The translations under genes and the position numbers were made by a program. The notes under the pieces were generated by a model, which ran no database searches, had not been told where the DNA came from, and saw only the letters and a list, made by a program, of their open reading frames with translations. DNA of 64,000 nt from Lysobacter sp. K5869 (GTDB taxonomy: Bacteria; Pseudomonadota; Gammaproteobacteria; Xanthomonadales; Xanthomonadaceae): NCBI RefSeq assembly GCF_018847975.1, contig NZ_CP072597.1, positions 1,302,001 through 1,366,000 on the forward strand, given 5' to 3'. Positions 43,171 through 50,793 of this stretch are shown here, one piece after another. The first letter of the stretch is position 1. Each line of letters opens with the position of its first letter.

Positions 43171-46053
43171 ATGTCCCAGATTTCCTCGTCCTCACGCCCG
43201 CGCGCCGCCGCGCTGGCCCTGGCGCTCGCCGCCGCGCTGGCCGCGCCCGCCGCCGTGTCGGCCGCGCCCGCGCAGGCCGCCGCCGCCGCCCGGCCCGCCG
43301 CCGCGGTCGGCATCCCGTACGAGGAATTCACCCTGCCCAACGGCTTGCGGGTGATCGTGCACACCGACCGCAAGGCGCCGATCGTCGCGGTCAACGTCTG
43401 GTACCACGTCGGCAGCAAGAACGAACAGCCCGGCCGCACCGGCTTCGCCCACCTGTTCGAGCACCTGATGTTCCAGGGCTCGGAGAACCACCGCGACGAA
43501 TTCTTCGGCCCGTTCGAACTGGTCGGCGCCACCGACCAGAACGGCACCACCAATGTCGACCGCACCAACTATTTCCAGAACGTGCCGACCACCGCGCTGG
43601 ACATGGCGCTGTGGATGGAATCCGACCGCATGGGCCACCTGCTCGGCGCGATCGACCAAAAGACCCTGGACGAGCAGCGCGGCGTGGTCCAGAACGAAAA
43701 GCGCCAGGGCGAGAACCAGCCCTACGGCCGCCGCATCAGCGGCAAGCTCTACGAAGCGCTGTATCCGGCCGACCATCCCTACAGCTGGCCGACCATCGGC
43801 TCGATGGCCGATCTCGACGCGGCCTCGCTCGACGACGTGAAGACCTGGTTCCGCAGCTGGTACGGCCCCAACAACGCGGTGCTGGTGCTGGCCGGCGACA
43901 TCGACGCGGCCACCGCCAAGCAAAAAGCGCTGCGCTATTTCGGCGACATTCCCGCCAGCGCCACGCTCAAGGACATGGCCACGCGCATTCCCAAGCGCGA
44001 GCGCGACACCGAGGAAACCGTGTCCGACCGCGTGCCGCAGGCGCGCGTCTACCGCGCCTGGCCGGTCGCTCAGTTCGGCGCCGCCGACGGCACCGATCTC
44101 GCCCTGTTCGCGCAGGTGCTCGGCGGCAGCGCCGCTTCGCGCCTGGACGAGCGGCTGGTGCACCGCGACCGCATCGCCGACAGCGCCAGCGTCTCGGTCA
44201 ACGACGCCGAGATCAGCGGCACCTTGGTCGTGGTCGCGAACGTCAAGCAAGGCGTGGACCCGGCGAAAGTGCGCGCGGCCATCGACGAGGAAATCCAGCG
44301 CCTGATCGCGCAAGGCCCGAGCGCGGACGAACTCGAGCGCGCCAAGACCGCCAGCCGCGCCGAATTCGTGCGCGGCATCGAGCGCATCGGCGGCTTCGGC
44401 GGCAAGTCCGACGTGCTGGCGCGCTGCGCGGTGTTCCTCGGCAAGCCCGATTGCTACCGCGACGAACTCGCCGAGCTCGACAAGGTCAGCCTCGCCAGCG
44501 TGCAGGCGGCCGGGCGCAAGTGGCTGGGCAAGGGCTCGCACACCATCGTCGTGGTGCCCGGCGACAAGCCGGCGTCGTCGCTGCCGGAAACCGCGCGCGC
44601 CGCGCCGGCCAGCCAGCCCGCGCCGCTGCCGGCGGCGGATCCGCGCTTCAAGACGGTGAAGTCCGACCTGGACCGCGGCCTCGGCGTGCCCAAGACCGCG
44701 AGCTTCCCGGCGCTGAAGTTCCCGCGGCGCCAGACTGCGACGCTCGGCAACGGCATGCAGGTGGTGCTGATCGAGCGCCACGAAACCCCGATCGTGCAGG
44801 TGCAGATGGAATTCCCCGGCGGCTACAGCGCCGATCTGGGCCGCAAGAACGGCACCGCCAGTTTCGCCATGGCGATGCTCGACGAAGGCGCGGGCGACTA
44901 CGGTTCGCTGCAGTTGTCGGCGCGCAAGGAAGTGCTCGGCGCCGAACTCAGCAGCGGCGCGAGCCTGGACAGCGCCAGCGTCGCGTTGTCGGCGCTGAGC
45001 GACAAGCTCGAGCCCTCGCTGGACCTGCTCGCCGACACCGTGCGCCGCCCGCGCTTCGAGGACGGCGAGATCGAGCGCGTGCGCGCGCAGTGGCTGGCCG
45101 GCATCAAGCAAGAAAAGGCGCGTCCGCAGACCGCCGCGCTGCGCGTGCTGCCGCCGCTGCTGTACGGCGAAGGCCACGCCTACGCGATTCCGTTCACCGG
45201 CAGCGGCACCGAGGCCTCGATCGGTTCGATCCAGCGCGCGGATCTGGTCCGCTTCCACCACGATTGGCTGCAGCCGCAACGCGCCCGCGTCATCGTGGTC
45301 GGCGACACCACGCTCGCGCAGATCGTGCCGCAGCTGGAGCAGCGCTTCGGCGATTGGAAGGGCGCCGCCGACGCGCCGGCGCTGCCCGCGCTGACCGCGG
45401 TCGCGCGGCCGAAGGCGCCGCGGGTATTCCTGGTCGATCAGCCCGGCGCGATCCAATCCAATCTTTACGTCGGCGAGCTGATCGCGCCGACCGGCGACAA
45501 GAACACCATCGATTTCGACTTCGCCAACGGCGTGCTCGGCGGCGAGTTCAGCTCGCGCCTCAACATGAATCTGCGCGAGGACAAGCACTGGGCCTACGGT
45601 TCCTACAGCGGCTCGGGCAACGCGCTCGGCCAGCGGCCGTGGATCGCGCAGGCGGCGGTACAGTCGGACAAGACGGTCGAATCGCTGGCCGAACTCAAGC
45701 GCGAGATCGAGGCCTTCAGCAGCGGCAGCAAGCCGATCGGCGAGGCCGAGGTGGCCAAGGTCCGCGCCGCCAACACGCTGAGCCTGCCGGGCGCGTACGA
45801 AACCGGCGACGCCGTGCTCGGCCAGGTCGGCGCCGATCTGCGTTACGGCCGTCCGGCCGATTACATCTTGCAGTACAAGGCGCGCAACGACGCGATGACC
45901 CCGGCGCTGGCGCAGGCCGCGGCCAAGACGCTGGATCCGGCCGCGCTGACCTGGGTCGTGGTCGGCGATCTGTCCAAGATCGAGCAGCCGGTGCGTGCGC
46001 TCGGCCTGGGCGAGGTCAAGGTGATCGACAGCGACGGCAAGCCCGTGCGCTGA
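43171..46053 (+). CDS. M16 family zinc metallopeptidase, two-domain, secreted
   Basis: A 960-aa precursor with an Ala-rich signal peptide (about 1-35, cleavage in AQAAA). The first M16 domain (about 45-280) has the inverted zinc motif HLFEH (94-98) and an Arg/Glu-rich block LDEQRGVVQNEKRQGENQPY holding the third ligand. The second M16 domain (about 510-740) lacks HxxEH, showing only SFAMAMLDEGAGDYG in its place. This is the usual active-plus-inactive clamshell of pitrilysin-type enzymes. It probably degrades peptides in the periplasm. A stem-loop follows. Confidence 0.93.
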   Translation: MSQISSSSRPRAAALALALAAALAAPAAVSAAPAQAAAAARPAAAVGIPYEEFTLPNGLRVIVHTDRKAPIVAVNVWYHVGSKNEQPGRTGFAHLFEHLMFQGSENHRDEFFGPFELVGATDQNGTTNVDRTNYFQNVPTTALDMALWMESDRMGHLLGAIDQKTLDEQRGVVQNEKRQGENQPYGRRISGKLYEALYPADHPYSWPTIGSMADLDAASLDDVKTWFRSWYGPNNAVLVLAGDIDAATAKQKALRYFGDIPASATLKDMATRIPKRERDTEETVSDRVPQARVYRAWPVAQFGAADGTDLALFAQVLGGSAASRLDERLVHRDRIADSASVSVNDAEISGTLVVVANVKQGVDPAKVRAAIDEEIQRLIAQGPSADELERAKTASRAEFVRGIERIGGFGGKSDVLARCAVFLGKPDCYRDELAELDKVSLASVQAAGRKWLGKGSHTIVVVPGDKPASSLPETARAAPASQPAPLPAADPRFKTVKSDLDRGLGVPKTASFPALKFPRRQTATLGNGMQVVLIERHETPIVQVQMEFPGGYSADLGRKNGTASFAMAMLDEGAGDYGSLQLSARKEVLGAELSSGASLDSASVALSALSDKLEPSLDLLADTVRRPRFEDGEIERVRAQWLAGIKQEKARPQTAALRVLPPLLYGEGHAYAIPFTGSGTEASIGSIQRADLVRFHHDWLQPQRARVIVVGDTTLAQIVPQLEQRFGDWKGAADAPALPALTAVARPKAPRVFLVDQPGAIQSNLYVGELIAPTGDKNTIDFDFANGVLGGEFSSRLNMNLREDKHWAYGSYSGSGNALGQRPWIAQAAVQSDKTVESLAELKREIEAFSSGSKPIGEAEVAKVRAANTLSLPGAYETGDAVLGQVGADLRYGRPADYILQYKARNDAMTPALAQAAAKTLDPAALTWVVVGDLSKIEQPVRALGLGEVKVIDSDGKPVR

Positions 46054-46063
46054 GGCCGCCGAC

Positions 46064-46089
46064 ACGGGCCGCCCTCAAGGGCGGCCCGT
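46064..46089 (+). terminator. Stem-loop after the M16 gene
   Basis: ACGGGCCGCCC, TCAA loop, GGGCGGCCCGT: an eleven-bp perfect stem eleven bases past the stop. The T-tract is weak (TTCGC). Confidence 0.6.
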
Positions 46090-46232
46090 TCGCAACGACT
46101 CGGCGCCGCCCCAGTCCCCGCAGCTGTCCCCGCTTCGCTCGCTCCTATTTCTCGCTCCTCTCATTCCCCCCACGCTCAGCCGATTCCGGCGACAATGCCG
46201 CCCGGTTCCACCCGCACTCACCGAGGTTCCGC

Positions 46233-46619
46233 ATGCGCGCAACGGCAATCGTGTTTCTGGCTCTGAGCGTTTCGGCCTGCACCTGGGTCAACATGGCCCC
46301 GGGCGCGCAGGCGGTGCGCGTGCTGTCCGCGGGCGCGGCGCCCGCGTGCGAGAAGCGCGGCGAAGTGCAGGTCGCAGTCAAGCACAACATCGCCTTCTAC
46401 GAGCGCAACGAACTGCGCGTGCGCGAGGAACTGGAAACCCTGGCGCGCAACGAAGCGCCGAGCCTGCAGGGCGACAGCATCCAGCCGCTGGCGGCCCCGG
46501 CCGAGGGCGCGCAGCGCTTCGCGGTCTACCGCTGCGGGGCCAACGCCCCCCGCGCCGCCGCGCCGGCCGCGCAAAACCCGGCTTCGGGCGGCGCCCAGAC
46601 CTACCCGATCGGCGGTTGA
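46233..46619 (+). CDS. DUF4156 family lipoprotein
   Basis: A 128-aa precursor. The lipobox VSAC at residues 13-16 follows MRATAIVFLALS. The mature domain has MAPGAQAVRVLSAGAAPACE, matching DUF4156, then EVQVAVKHNIAFYERNEL and ALYRCG-like YRCGANAP. The Ala/Pro-rich C-terminal tail is disordered. It is an outer- or inner-membrane lipoprotein of unknown function. Relatives in enterobacteria are often next to envelope genes. Confidence 0.88.
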   Translation: MRATAIVFLALSVSACTWVNMAPGAQAVRVLSAGAAPACEKRGEVQVAVKHNIAFYERNELRVREELETLARNEAPSLQGDSIQPLAAPAEGAQRFAVYRCGANAPRAAAPAAQNPASGGAQTYPIGG

Positions 46620-46628
46620 GCGCAAATC

Positions 46629-46680
46629 CAGACGCCGCCGTACGGGTTTTTTGCGTCGCAAAAACCGCCGCAAACGTCTG
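46629..46680 (+). terminator. Nested stem-loop after the lipoprotein gene
   Basis: Outer arms CAGACG (46629-46634) and CGTCTG (46675-46680) enclose an inner stem GGTTTTTTGCG / CGCAAAAACC. It may act as a terminator or transcript-end hairpin, but it has no closing T-tract. Confidence 0.35.
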
Positions 46681-46806
46681 AATTACAAGAGGAATATCGC
46701 TTCCGGCCGGGTTCAGCCTAGGGCCGGAGCGTGACTTTTGCTGGTGCATAGGGGGCGCGAAGGCGCTAACCTGTCGCACTTTTCTGCCTGCCAAGGGTTC
46801 GCGCCC

Positions 46807-47829
46807 ATGCTGTTCCAACACGTAGCCATCGCCGGCCTCGCTCATGTCGACGCGCCGCGAACGCTGACCACCGAGGAAATCAACGCCCGGCTCAAGCCGA
46901 CGCTGGATCGTCTCGGCATCAAGGTGGACGTGCTGCAGAACATCGCCGGCGTGCGCGAGCGCCGCCTGTGGGACGGCGAGGTCAAGCCGTCGGAAGCCGC
47001 CACCCTGGCCGGCGTCAAGGCGCTGGCCGACGCCGGCGTCGACGCCGATCGCATCGGCCTGCTGGTCAACACCTCGGTCAGCCGCGACTACCTGGAGCCG
47101 TCCACCGCCTCCATCGTCGCCGGCAACCTGCGCCTGGGCGAGAACTGCCAGAACTTCGACGTCGCCAATGCGTGTCTGGCTTTCATCAACGGCATGGACA
47201 TCGCCGGCCGCATGATCGAGCGCGGCGAGATCGACTACGCCCTGGTCGTCGACGGCGAGACTGCGAATAAAGCGTACGAGAAGACCCTCGAGCGCCTCAG
47301 CGGCAGCGACGTCACCGAAGCGCAGCTGCGCGACGAAATGGCCACGCTGACCCTGGGTTCGGGCGCCGCCGCGATGGTGCTGGCCCGCGCCGAACTGGCG
47401 CCGGGCGCGCCGCGCTACCGCGGCGGCGTGACCCGCTCGGCGACCGAGTGGAACCACCTGTGCGTGGGCGACCTGCACCACGACCGCATGGTCGCCGACG
47501 GCCGCATGCTGATGATCGAAGGCCTCAAGCTCGGCCAGAAGACCTTCACCGCCGCGCGCGCCGCGCTGGGTTGGGCGGTGGAAGAGCTCGACGAATTCGT
47601 CATCCACCAGGTCAGCCGCGCCCACACCCAGGCCTTCCTCAAGGCCTTCGGCATCGACCCGAGCAAGGTCATGACCATCTTCGGCGAGCACGGCAACATC
47701 GGCCCGGCCTCGGTGCCGATCGTGCTGAGCAAGCTGCGCGAGATGGGCCGCTTGAAGAAGGGCAACCGCGTCGCGCTGCTCGGCATCGGTTCGGGCTTGA
47801 ACTGCTCGATGGCCGAAGTGGTTTGGTGA
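46807..47829 (+). CDS. oleA: OleA, head-to-head long-chain acyl-CoA condensing enzyme
   Basis: A 340-aa thiolase-fold enzyme very like Xanthomonas campestris OleA along its full length. The nucleophile is C123 (FDVANACLAFINGMD), the His is in VIHQVSRAHT and the Asn in GEHGNIGPAS. It joins two fatty acyl-CoAs to a beta-keto acid, the first step of long-chain olefin (or ketone) biosynthesis. The distinction from FabH rests on that overall match. OleB, OleC and OleD are not in the window, so the product may be a ketone or the partners lie elsewhere. Confidence 0.92.
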   Translation: MLFQHVAIAGLAHVDAPRTLTTEEINARLKPTLDRLGIKVDVLQNIAGVRERRLWDGEVKPSEAATLAGVKALADAGVDADRIGLLVNTSVSRDYLEPSTASIVAGNLRLGENCQNFDVANACLAFINGMDIAGRMIERGEIDYALVVDGETANKAYEKTLERLSGSDVTEAQLRDEMATLTLGSGAAAMVLARAELAPGAPRYRGGVTRSATEWNHLCVGDLHHDRMVADGRMLMIEGLKLGQKTFTAARAALGWAVEELDEFVIHQVSRAHTQAFLKAFGIDPSKVMTIFGEHGNIGPASVPIVLSKLREMGRLKKGNRVALLGIGSGLNCSMAEVVW

Positions 47830-47963
47830 TCGCGGCTTGAGTCGGGCGCCTCGCGGCGCCGGCTTGGAAACGAACGGGTTCGATGCGCGAGCATCGGGCC
47901 CGTTTTGCTTTTGCGGTCGCGAACGGCGCGGGCGTTTCGTTGCGTTCGTCGTAAGCGGATTTT

Positions 47964-48045
47964 CGCGGTCGCAGCTTGCGCAGCTCCTACAGTCGGATAC
48001 GAAACTTGCCGAAGCGCCTGTAGGAGCTGCGCAAGCTGCGACCGC
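47964..48045. repeat. Inverted pair of TGTAGGAGCTGCGC-type repeats
   Basis: GCGGTCGCAGCTTGCGCAGC continuing to TCCTACAG (47965-47992) faces CCTGTAGGAGCTGCGCAAGC continuing to TGCGACCGC (48017-48045). It differs from the others by T for G in both arms, so pairing is kept. Confidence 0.85.
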
Positions 48046-48102
48046 GACAACGCAACCACGACGCCCCCTCGCGACCACCGCGAACGAACCCGCCAGCTAG
48101 CT

Positions 48103-48111
48103 TGCTATAGT
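48103..48111 (+). promoter_or_regulatory. Extended -10 promoter before the 81-aa gene
   Basis: TGCTATAGT at 48103-48111 is an extended -10 (TGnTATAAT). The predicted start near 48118 gives a leader of about 66 bases for the gene at 48184. Confidence 0.5.
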
Positions 48112-48183
48112 CGATGGCATCACGCGCCGGCCGCGATGGCCGCCGCACTCAGGACTTCCCCGACCCGCAACGGAGTTGCCAGC

Positions 48184-48429
48184 ATGGCCCAGCCCAAGAG
48201 CCACCTCGTGATCGCGCTCGCCTCGATCCCGGTGTTCACCAACGACGGCACCCTCGACGTCGCCGAACTGCAGAACCTGCTCGATATCGCCCTGCGCGAT
48301 CAGACCGTCGACGAAGACGAGAAGCGGGTGCTCGGCAACATCTTCAAGCAGGCCGAACTCGGCCCGCTCGACCCCGAAGTCCAGCGCCGCATCGCCGAAG
48401 CCCGCCAGCAGCACGGCATCCCGGCCTGA
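48184..48429 (+). CDS. Small cytosolic hypothetical protein (81 aa)
   Basis: MAQPKSHLVIALASIPVFTN opens a mainly helical protein. TLDVAELQNLLDIALRDQTV and DEDEKRVLGNIFKQAELGPL resemble a TerB-like or other helical ligand-binding fold, too loosely to assign. It has its own promoter and a repeat element after its stop. The function is unknown, but the regular helix pattern and codon use support real coding. Confidence 0.7.
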   Translation: MAQPKSHLVIALASIPVFTNDGTLDVAELQNLLDIALRDQTVDEDEKRVLGNIFKQAELGPLDPEVQRRIAEARQQHGIPA

Positions 48430-48435
48430 CGCGCC

Positions 48436-48466
48436 CCCTGTAGGAGCGGCGTAAGCCGCGACCGCC
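48436..48466. repeat. TGTAGGAGCGGCGT-type repeat
   Basis: CCCTGTAGGAGCGGCGTAAG continuing to CCGCGACCGCC, six bases after the stop of the 81-aa gene. Confidence 0.8.
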
Positions 48467-48567
48467 CCAGCCCGTCTCGGCGCGCCTCACTACGCCTCGC
48501 GCAACCCATTGATTCAAAACGACCGGCGGCCCCCACAGCCGCCGTCCCTCGCCGCTCGTCGGCTCTC

Positions 48568-48609
48568 ACATGTGACATCTTGCCAATGTCACATGTAATC
48601 CTCTAACTT
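48568..48609 (+). promoter_or_regulatory. Perfect dyad operator over the DUF2170 promoter
   Basis: ACATGTGACAT (48568-48578) and ATGTCACATGT (48586-48596) are exact inverted repeats with a seven-base spacer. The -35-like TTGCCA (48580-48585) falls in the spacer. TAACTT (48604-48609), 18 bp further on, would be the -10. Transcription would then begin at about the ATG at 48617, giving a leaderless mRNA, and a protein on the dyad would cover the -35. Confidence 0.65.
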
Positions 48610-48616
48610 GGTCCGC

Positions 48617-49240
48617 ATGGAACGCCGATCCTCCGCCTACTACCAGCGCCGCCACCGCGAACGCCTGCGCGAGAAAGGCTTGGTGAAGAAAGAGCTGTGG
48701 GTGCTGCCCGAGTTCGGCGACGAACTGCTGGCGGTGGAAAAGCGGATGCGGCAGCCGCGCGGCGCGGCCTCGGGACGGGGACAAGTGGAGAGGGACATGA
48801 ACGACGGCAAGGTCTGGACCGCGAAGGGGCTGTTCGACGCTCTCTCGCAGACCGAGGAATTCGTCTACGGCGACTCGCAGATCGAACTGATCGACGGCGC
48901 CGAGCCGAGCCTGCATCTGGTCATGGCCGAATACGGCGACCTGCCGCTGTTCCTGGCGGTGGTCGGCGAGCAGATCGTGGTCGAGGCGCTGCTGTGGCCG
49001 GTCGCGCACGTGCGCGACGCCAACGCGTTCAACGAAGAAGTGCTGCGCACCCACAAGGTGTTTCCGCTCTCGACCATCGGCATCGAGACCCTCGCCGACG
49101 GCGAAGCGGTCTACATGATGTTCGGCGCGCTCAGCGCGTCCTCGTCGCTGTCGAACGTGCTTTACGAAATCGAAACCCTCGCCGACAACGTCATCAAGGC
49201 CACCGAGGCCTACGAGACGCAGTTGCTGGAGGCCGCGTGA
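48617..49240 (+). CDS. DUF2170 (YjfI-like) protein with N-terminal DNA-binding-like segment
   Basis: A 207-aa protein from the ATG at 48617 (TTG at 48608 is possible). Residues about 1-50 (SSAYYQRRHRERLREKGLVK then KELWVLPEFGDELLAVEKRM) look like a ribbon-helix-helix DNA-binding element. After an unstructured linker, the DUF2170 domain spans about 65-205 (LFDALSQTEEFVYGDSQIEL, ETLADGEAVYMMFGAL). E. coli YjfI, beside the PspA paralog YjfJ, lacks an equivalent that I can name. It overlaps the PspA gene by one base. I infer that it is the local regulator binding the dyad at 48568-48596. Confidence 0.85.
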   Translation: MERRSSAYYQRRHRERLREKGLVKKELWVLPEFGDELLAVEKRMRQPRGAASGRGQVERDMNDGKVWTAKGLFDALSQTEEFVYGDSQIELIDGAEPSLHLVMAEYGDLPLFLAVVGEQIVVEALLWPVAHVRDANAFNEEVLRTHKVFPLSTIGIETLADGEAVYMMFGALSASSSLSNVLYEIETLADNVIKATEAYETQLLEAA

Positions 49241-49947
49241 TGAGCAACAAGCACGGCGGCATCTGGAGCAAGCTGCTGACCTCGGTGCGCGCCGGCGCGC
49301 AGGAACTCGGCGAGGCCTGGGCCGACAGTCAGGCGCTGCGCATCCTCGATCAGGAAATCCGCGACTGCGACATCGACTTGCGCCAGTCGCGCGAATCGTT
49401 GGCGCACCTGCTGGCGCGCCACACCCTGGCCGAGCGCGCCTGGAACGAGGGCGCGGACAAGATCGCCGAATACGAAGGCTATGCGATCAAGGCGCTGGAG
49501 TCGGGCGAGAACGCGCTGGCGCGCGAAGTCGCCGACAAGATCGCCGCGCTGGAAACCGCGCGCGCCGACGATCAGGCGCATCTGCGCCAGCTCGCCGCCA
49601 GCGTCGCCGAACTGCGCAAGGCGGTGGCGATGGCCGAAGGCAACATCCGCCGGCTCAAGCAGCAGCTCGACACGGTCAAGGCGACCGAGAGCATGCAGCG
49701 CGCGCAAGCGGCGGTGGCGCAGCGTTACGCCGGGCCGCAGAACCGCTTGCAGACCGCGGTCGATTCGCTGGCGCGGATCAAGCAGAAGCAAGCCGAGCGC
49801 GGCGCGCGCATGGAAGCGGCGGCGGAACTGGCGCGCCACGACAGCGGCGACGCGTTGGAAAAGAAATTGCGCGACGCCGGGATCATGCCCGACGACGCCG
49901 GCGCCGAAGCGGTGCTGGCGCGGCTGCGGCAGAAATTGCCCGGCTGA
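49240..49947 (+). CDS. PspA/IM30 family membrane-stress protein (YjfJ-like)
   Basis: A 235-aa all-helical coiled-coil protein: AGAQELGEAWADSQALRILD, IRDCDIDLRQSRESLAHLLA, long heptad segments to about residue 190, then a C-terminal DDAGAEAVLARLRQKLPG. PspA/IM30 proteins coat the inner face of damaged inner membrane and remodel it in ESCRT-III-like rods. It is co-translated with the DUF2170 gene, as in the YjfIJ pair, and is followed by the YqiJ-flotillin pair. Confidence 0.92.
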   Translation: MSNKHGGIWSKLLTSVRAGAQELGEAWADSQALRILDQEIRDCDIDLRQSRESLAHLLARHTLAERAWNEGADKIAEYEGYAIKALESGENALAREVADKIAALETARADDQAHLRQLAASVAELRKAVAMAEGNIRRLKQQLDTVKATESMQRAQAAVAQRYAGPQNRLQTAVDSLARIKQKQAERGARMEAAAELARHDSGDALEKKLRDAGIMPDDAGAEAVLARLRQKLPG

Positions 49948-50036
49948 GCGAAGCGAAAAGCAAGGCCGGCCGGCATAGGGTCGTCCGGTTCCATGGAGGC
50001 GCCGCCGGGATCGCGGCACGCGGGGAGGGAGACGAA

Positions 50037-50720
50037 ATGGGCGATTTTCTAAGCACGATTCTGACGTTGCCGACGGCGTTCTACACCGTCCTGCTCGGCG
50101 TGGTGGTGGGCTATTGGCTGCTGTCGGCGCTGGGCTTGGCCGGCGGCGAGATGATCGACGGCTGGATCGGCGGCGACGGCCATGGCCACGGCGCGCACGG
50201 CTTCGGCGATCACACCCTGGCCGACGGCGCGCACCATCCGCAGCACGGCATCTTCGACCCGCTGATGCGCCTGGGTTTGGGCGGCATCCCGATCACCGTG
50301 GTCGTCAGCGTGATCGTGCTGGTCGGCTGGATCCTGACCTATTACGCCGACATCTACTTGCTGCGGCTGGTGCCCGGCACGCCGCTGCGCATCGCCGCCG
50401 GCGCGGCGATCATCTTCGTCAATTTCTGCATCTCGCTGCCGGTCGCCGCGCTGGCGCTGCGTCCGGTGCGCAAACTGCTGCGCAAGATGCAGCCGGGCCC
50501 GCCGCGGCCGATCCTCGGTCAGGTCGCGACCATCCGCAGCCCGGTCAACCGCGCCACCGGCACCGCCAGCGTCGAAGACGGCGGCGCCGGCTTGATCCTG
50601 CAGATCCGCGACGACGATCCGCAGCGCTTCCAGCGCGGCGACCGCGTCGTCTTGATCGAATACCTCGAAGACCAGAACGCCTACCGCGCGGTCAGCGAGG
50701 ACGAATTCCGCGGCGCCTGA
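50037..50720 (+). CDS. OB-fold membrane protein, YqiJ-like
   Basis: A 227-aa protein. TM1 (about 13-35) is followed by a His-rich loop GGDGHGHGAHGFGDHTLADG (with eight His from about residue 43 to 70), then two TM helices (about 83-103 and 118-140). The C-terminal cytosolic OB-like domain (about 160-225) is RPILGQVATIRSPVNRATGT, continuing to DRVVLIEYLEDQNAY. This NfeD/YqiJ family is paired with flotillins. It lies 90 bases after the PspA gene and 73 bases before flotillin. Confidence 0.85.
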   Translation: MGDFLSTILTLPTAFYTVLLGVVVGYWLLSALGLAGGEMIDGWIGGDGHGHGAHGFGDHTLADGAHHPQHGIFDPLMRLGLGGIPITVVVSVIVLVGWILTYYADIYLLRLVPGTPLRIAAGAAIIFVNFCISLPVAALALRPVRKLLRKMQPGPPRPILGQVATIRSPVNRATGTASVEDGGAGLILQIRDDDPQRFQRGDRVVLIEYLEDQNAYRAVSEDEFRGA

Positions 50721-50793
50721 GCGCGGCCGCTCGCCACCGAACCGTCGCCGCCTCGTCGGCCGCGACATGCAGTCGTGTCATAGGGAGATGCAA

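Larger units (their letters stand above)
47830..48183. other. 354-bp intergenic region
   Basis: It contains an inverted pair of TGTAGGAGCTGCGC-type elements and the promoter at 48103. I see no gene. Confidence 0.6.
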
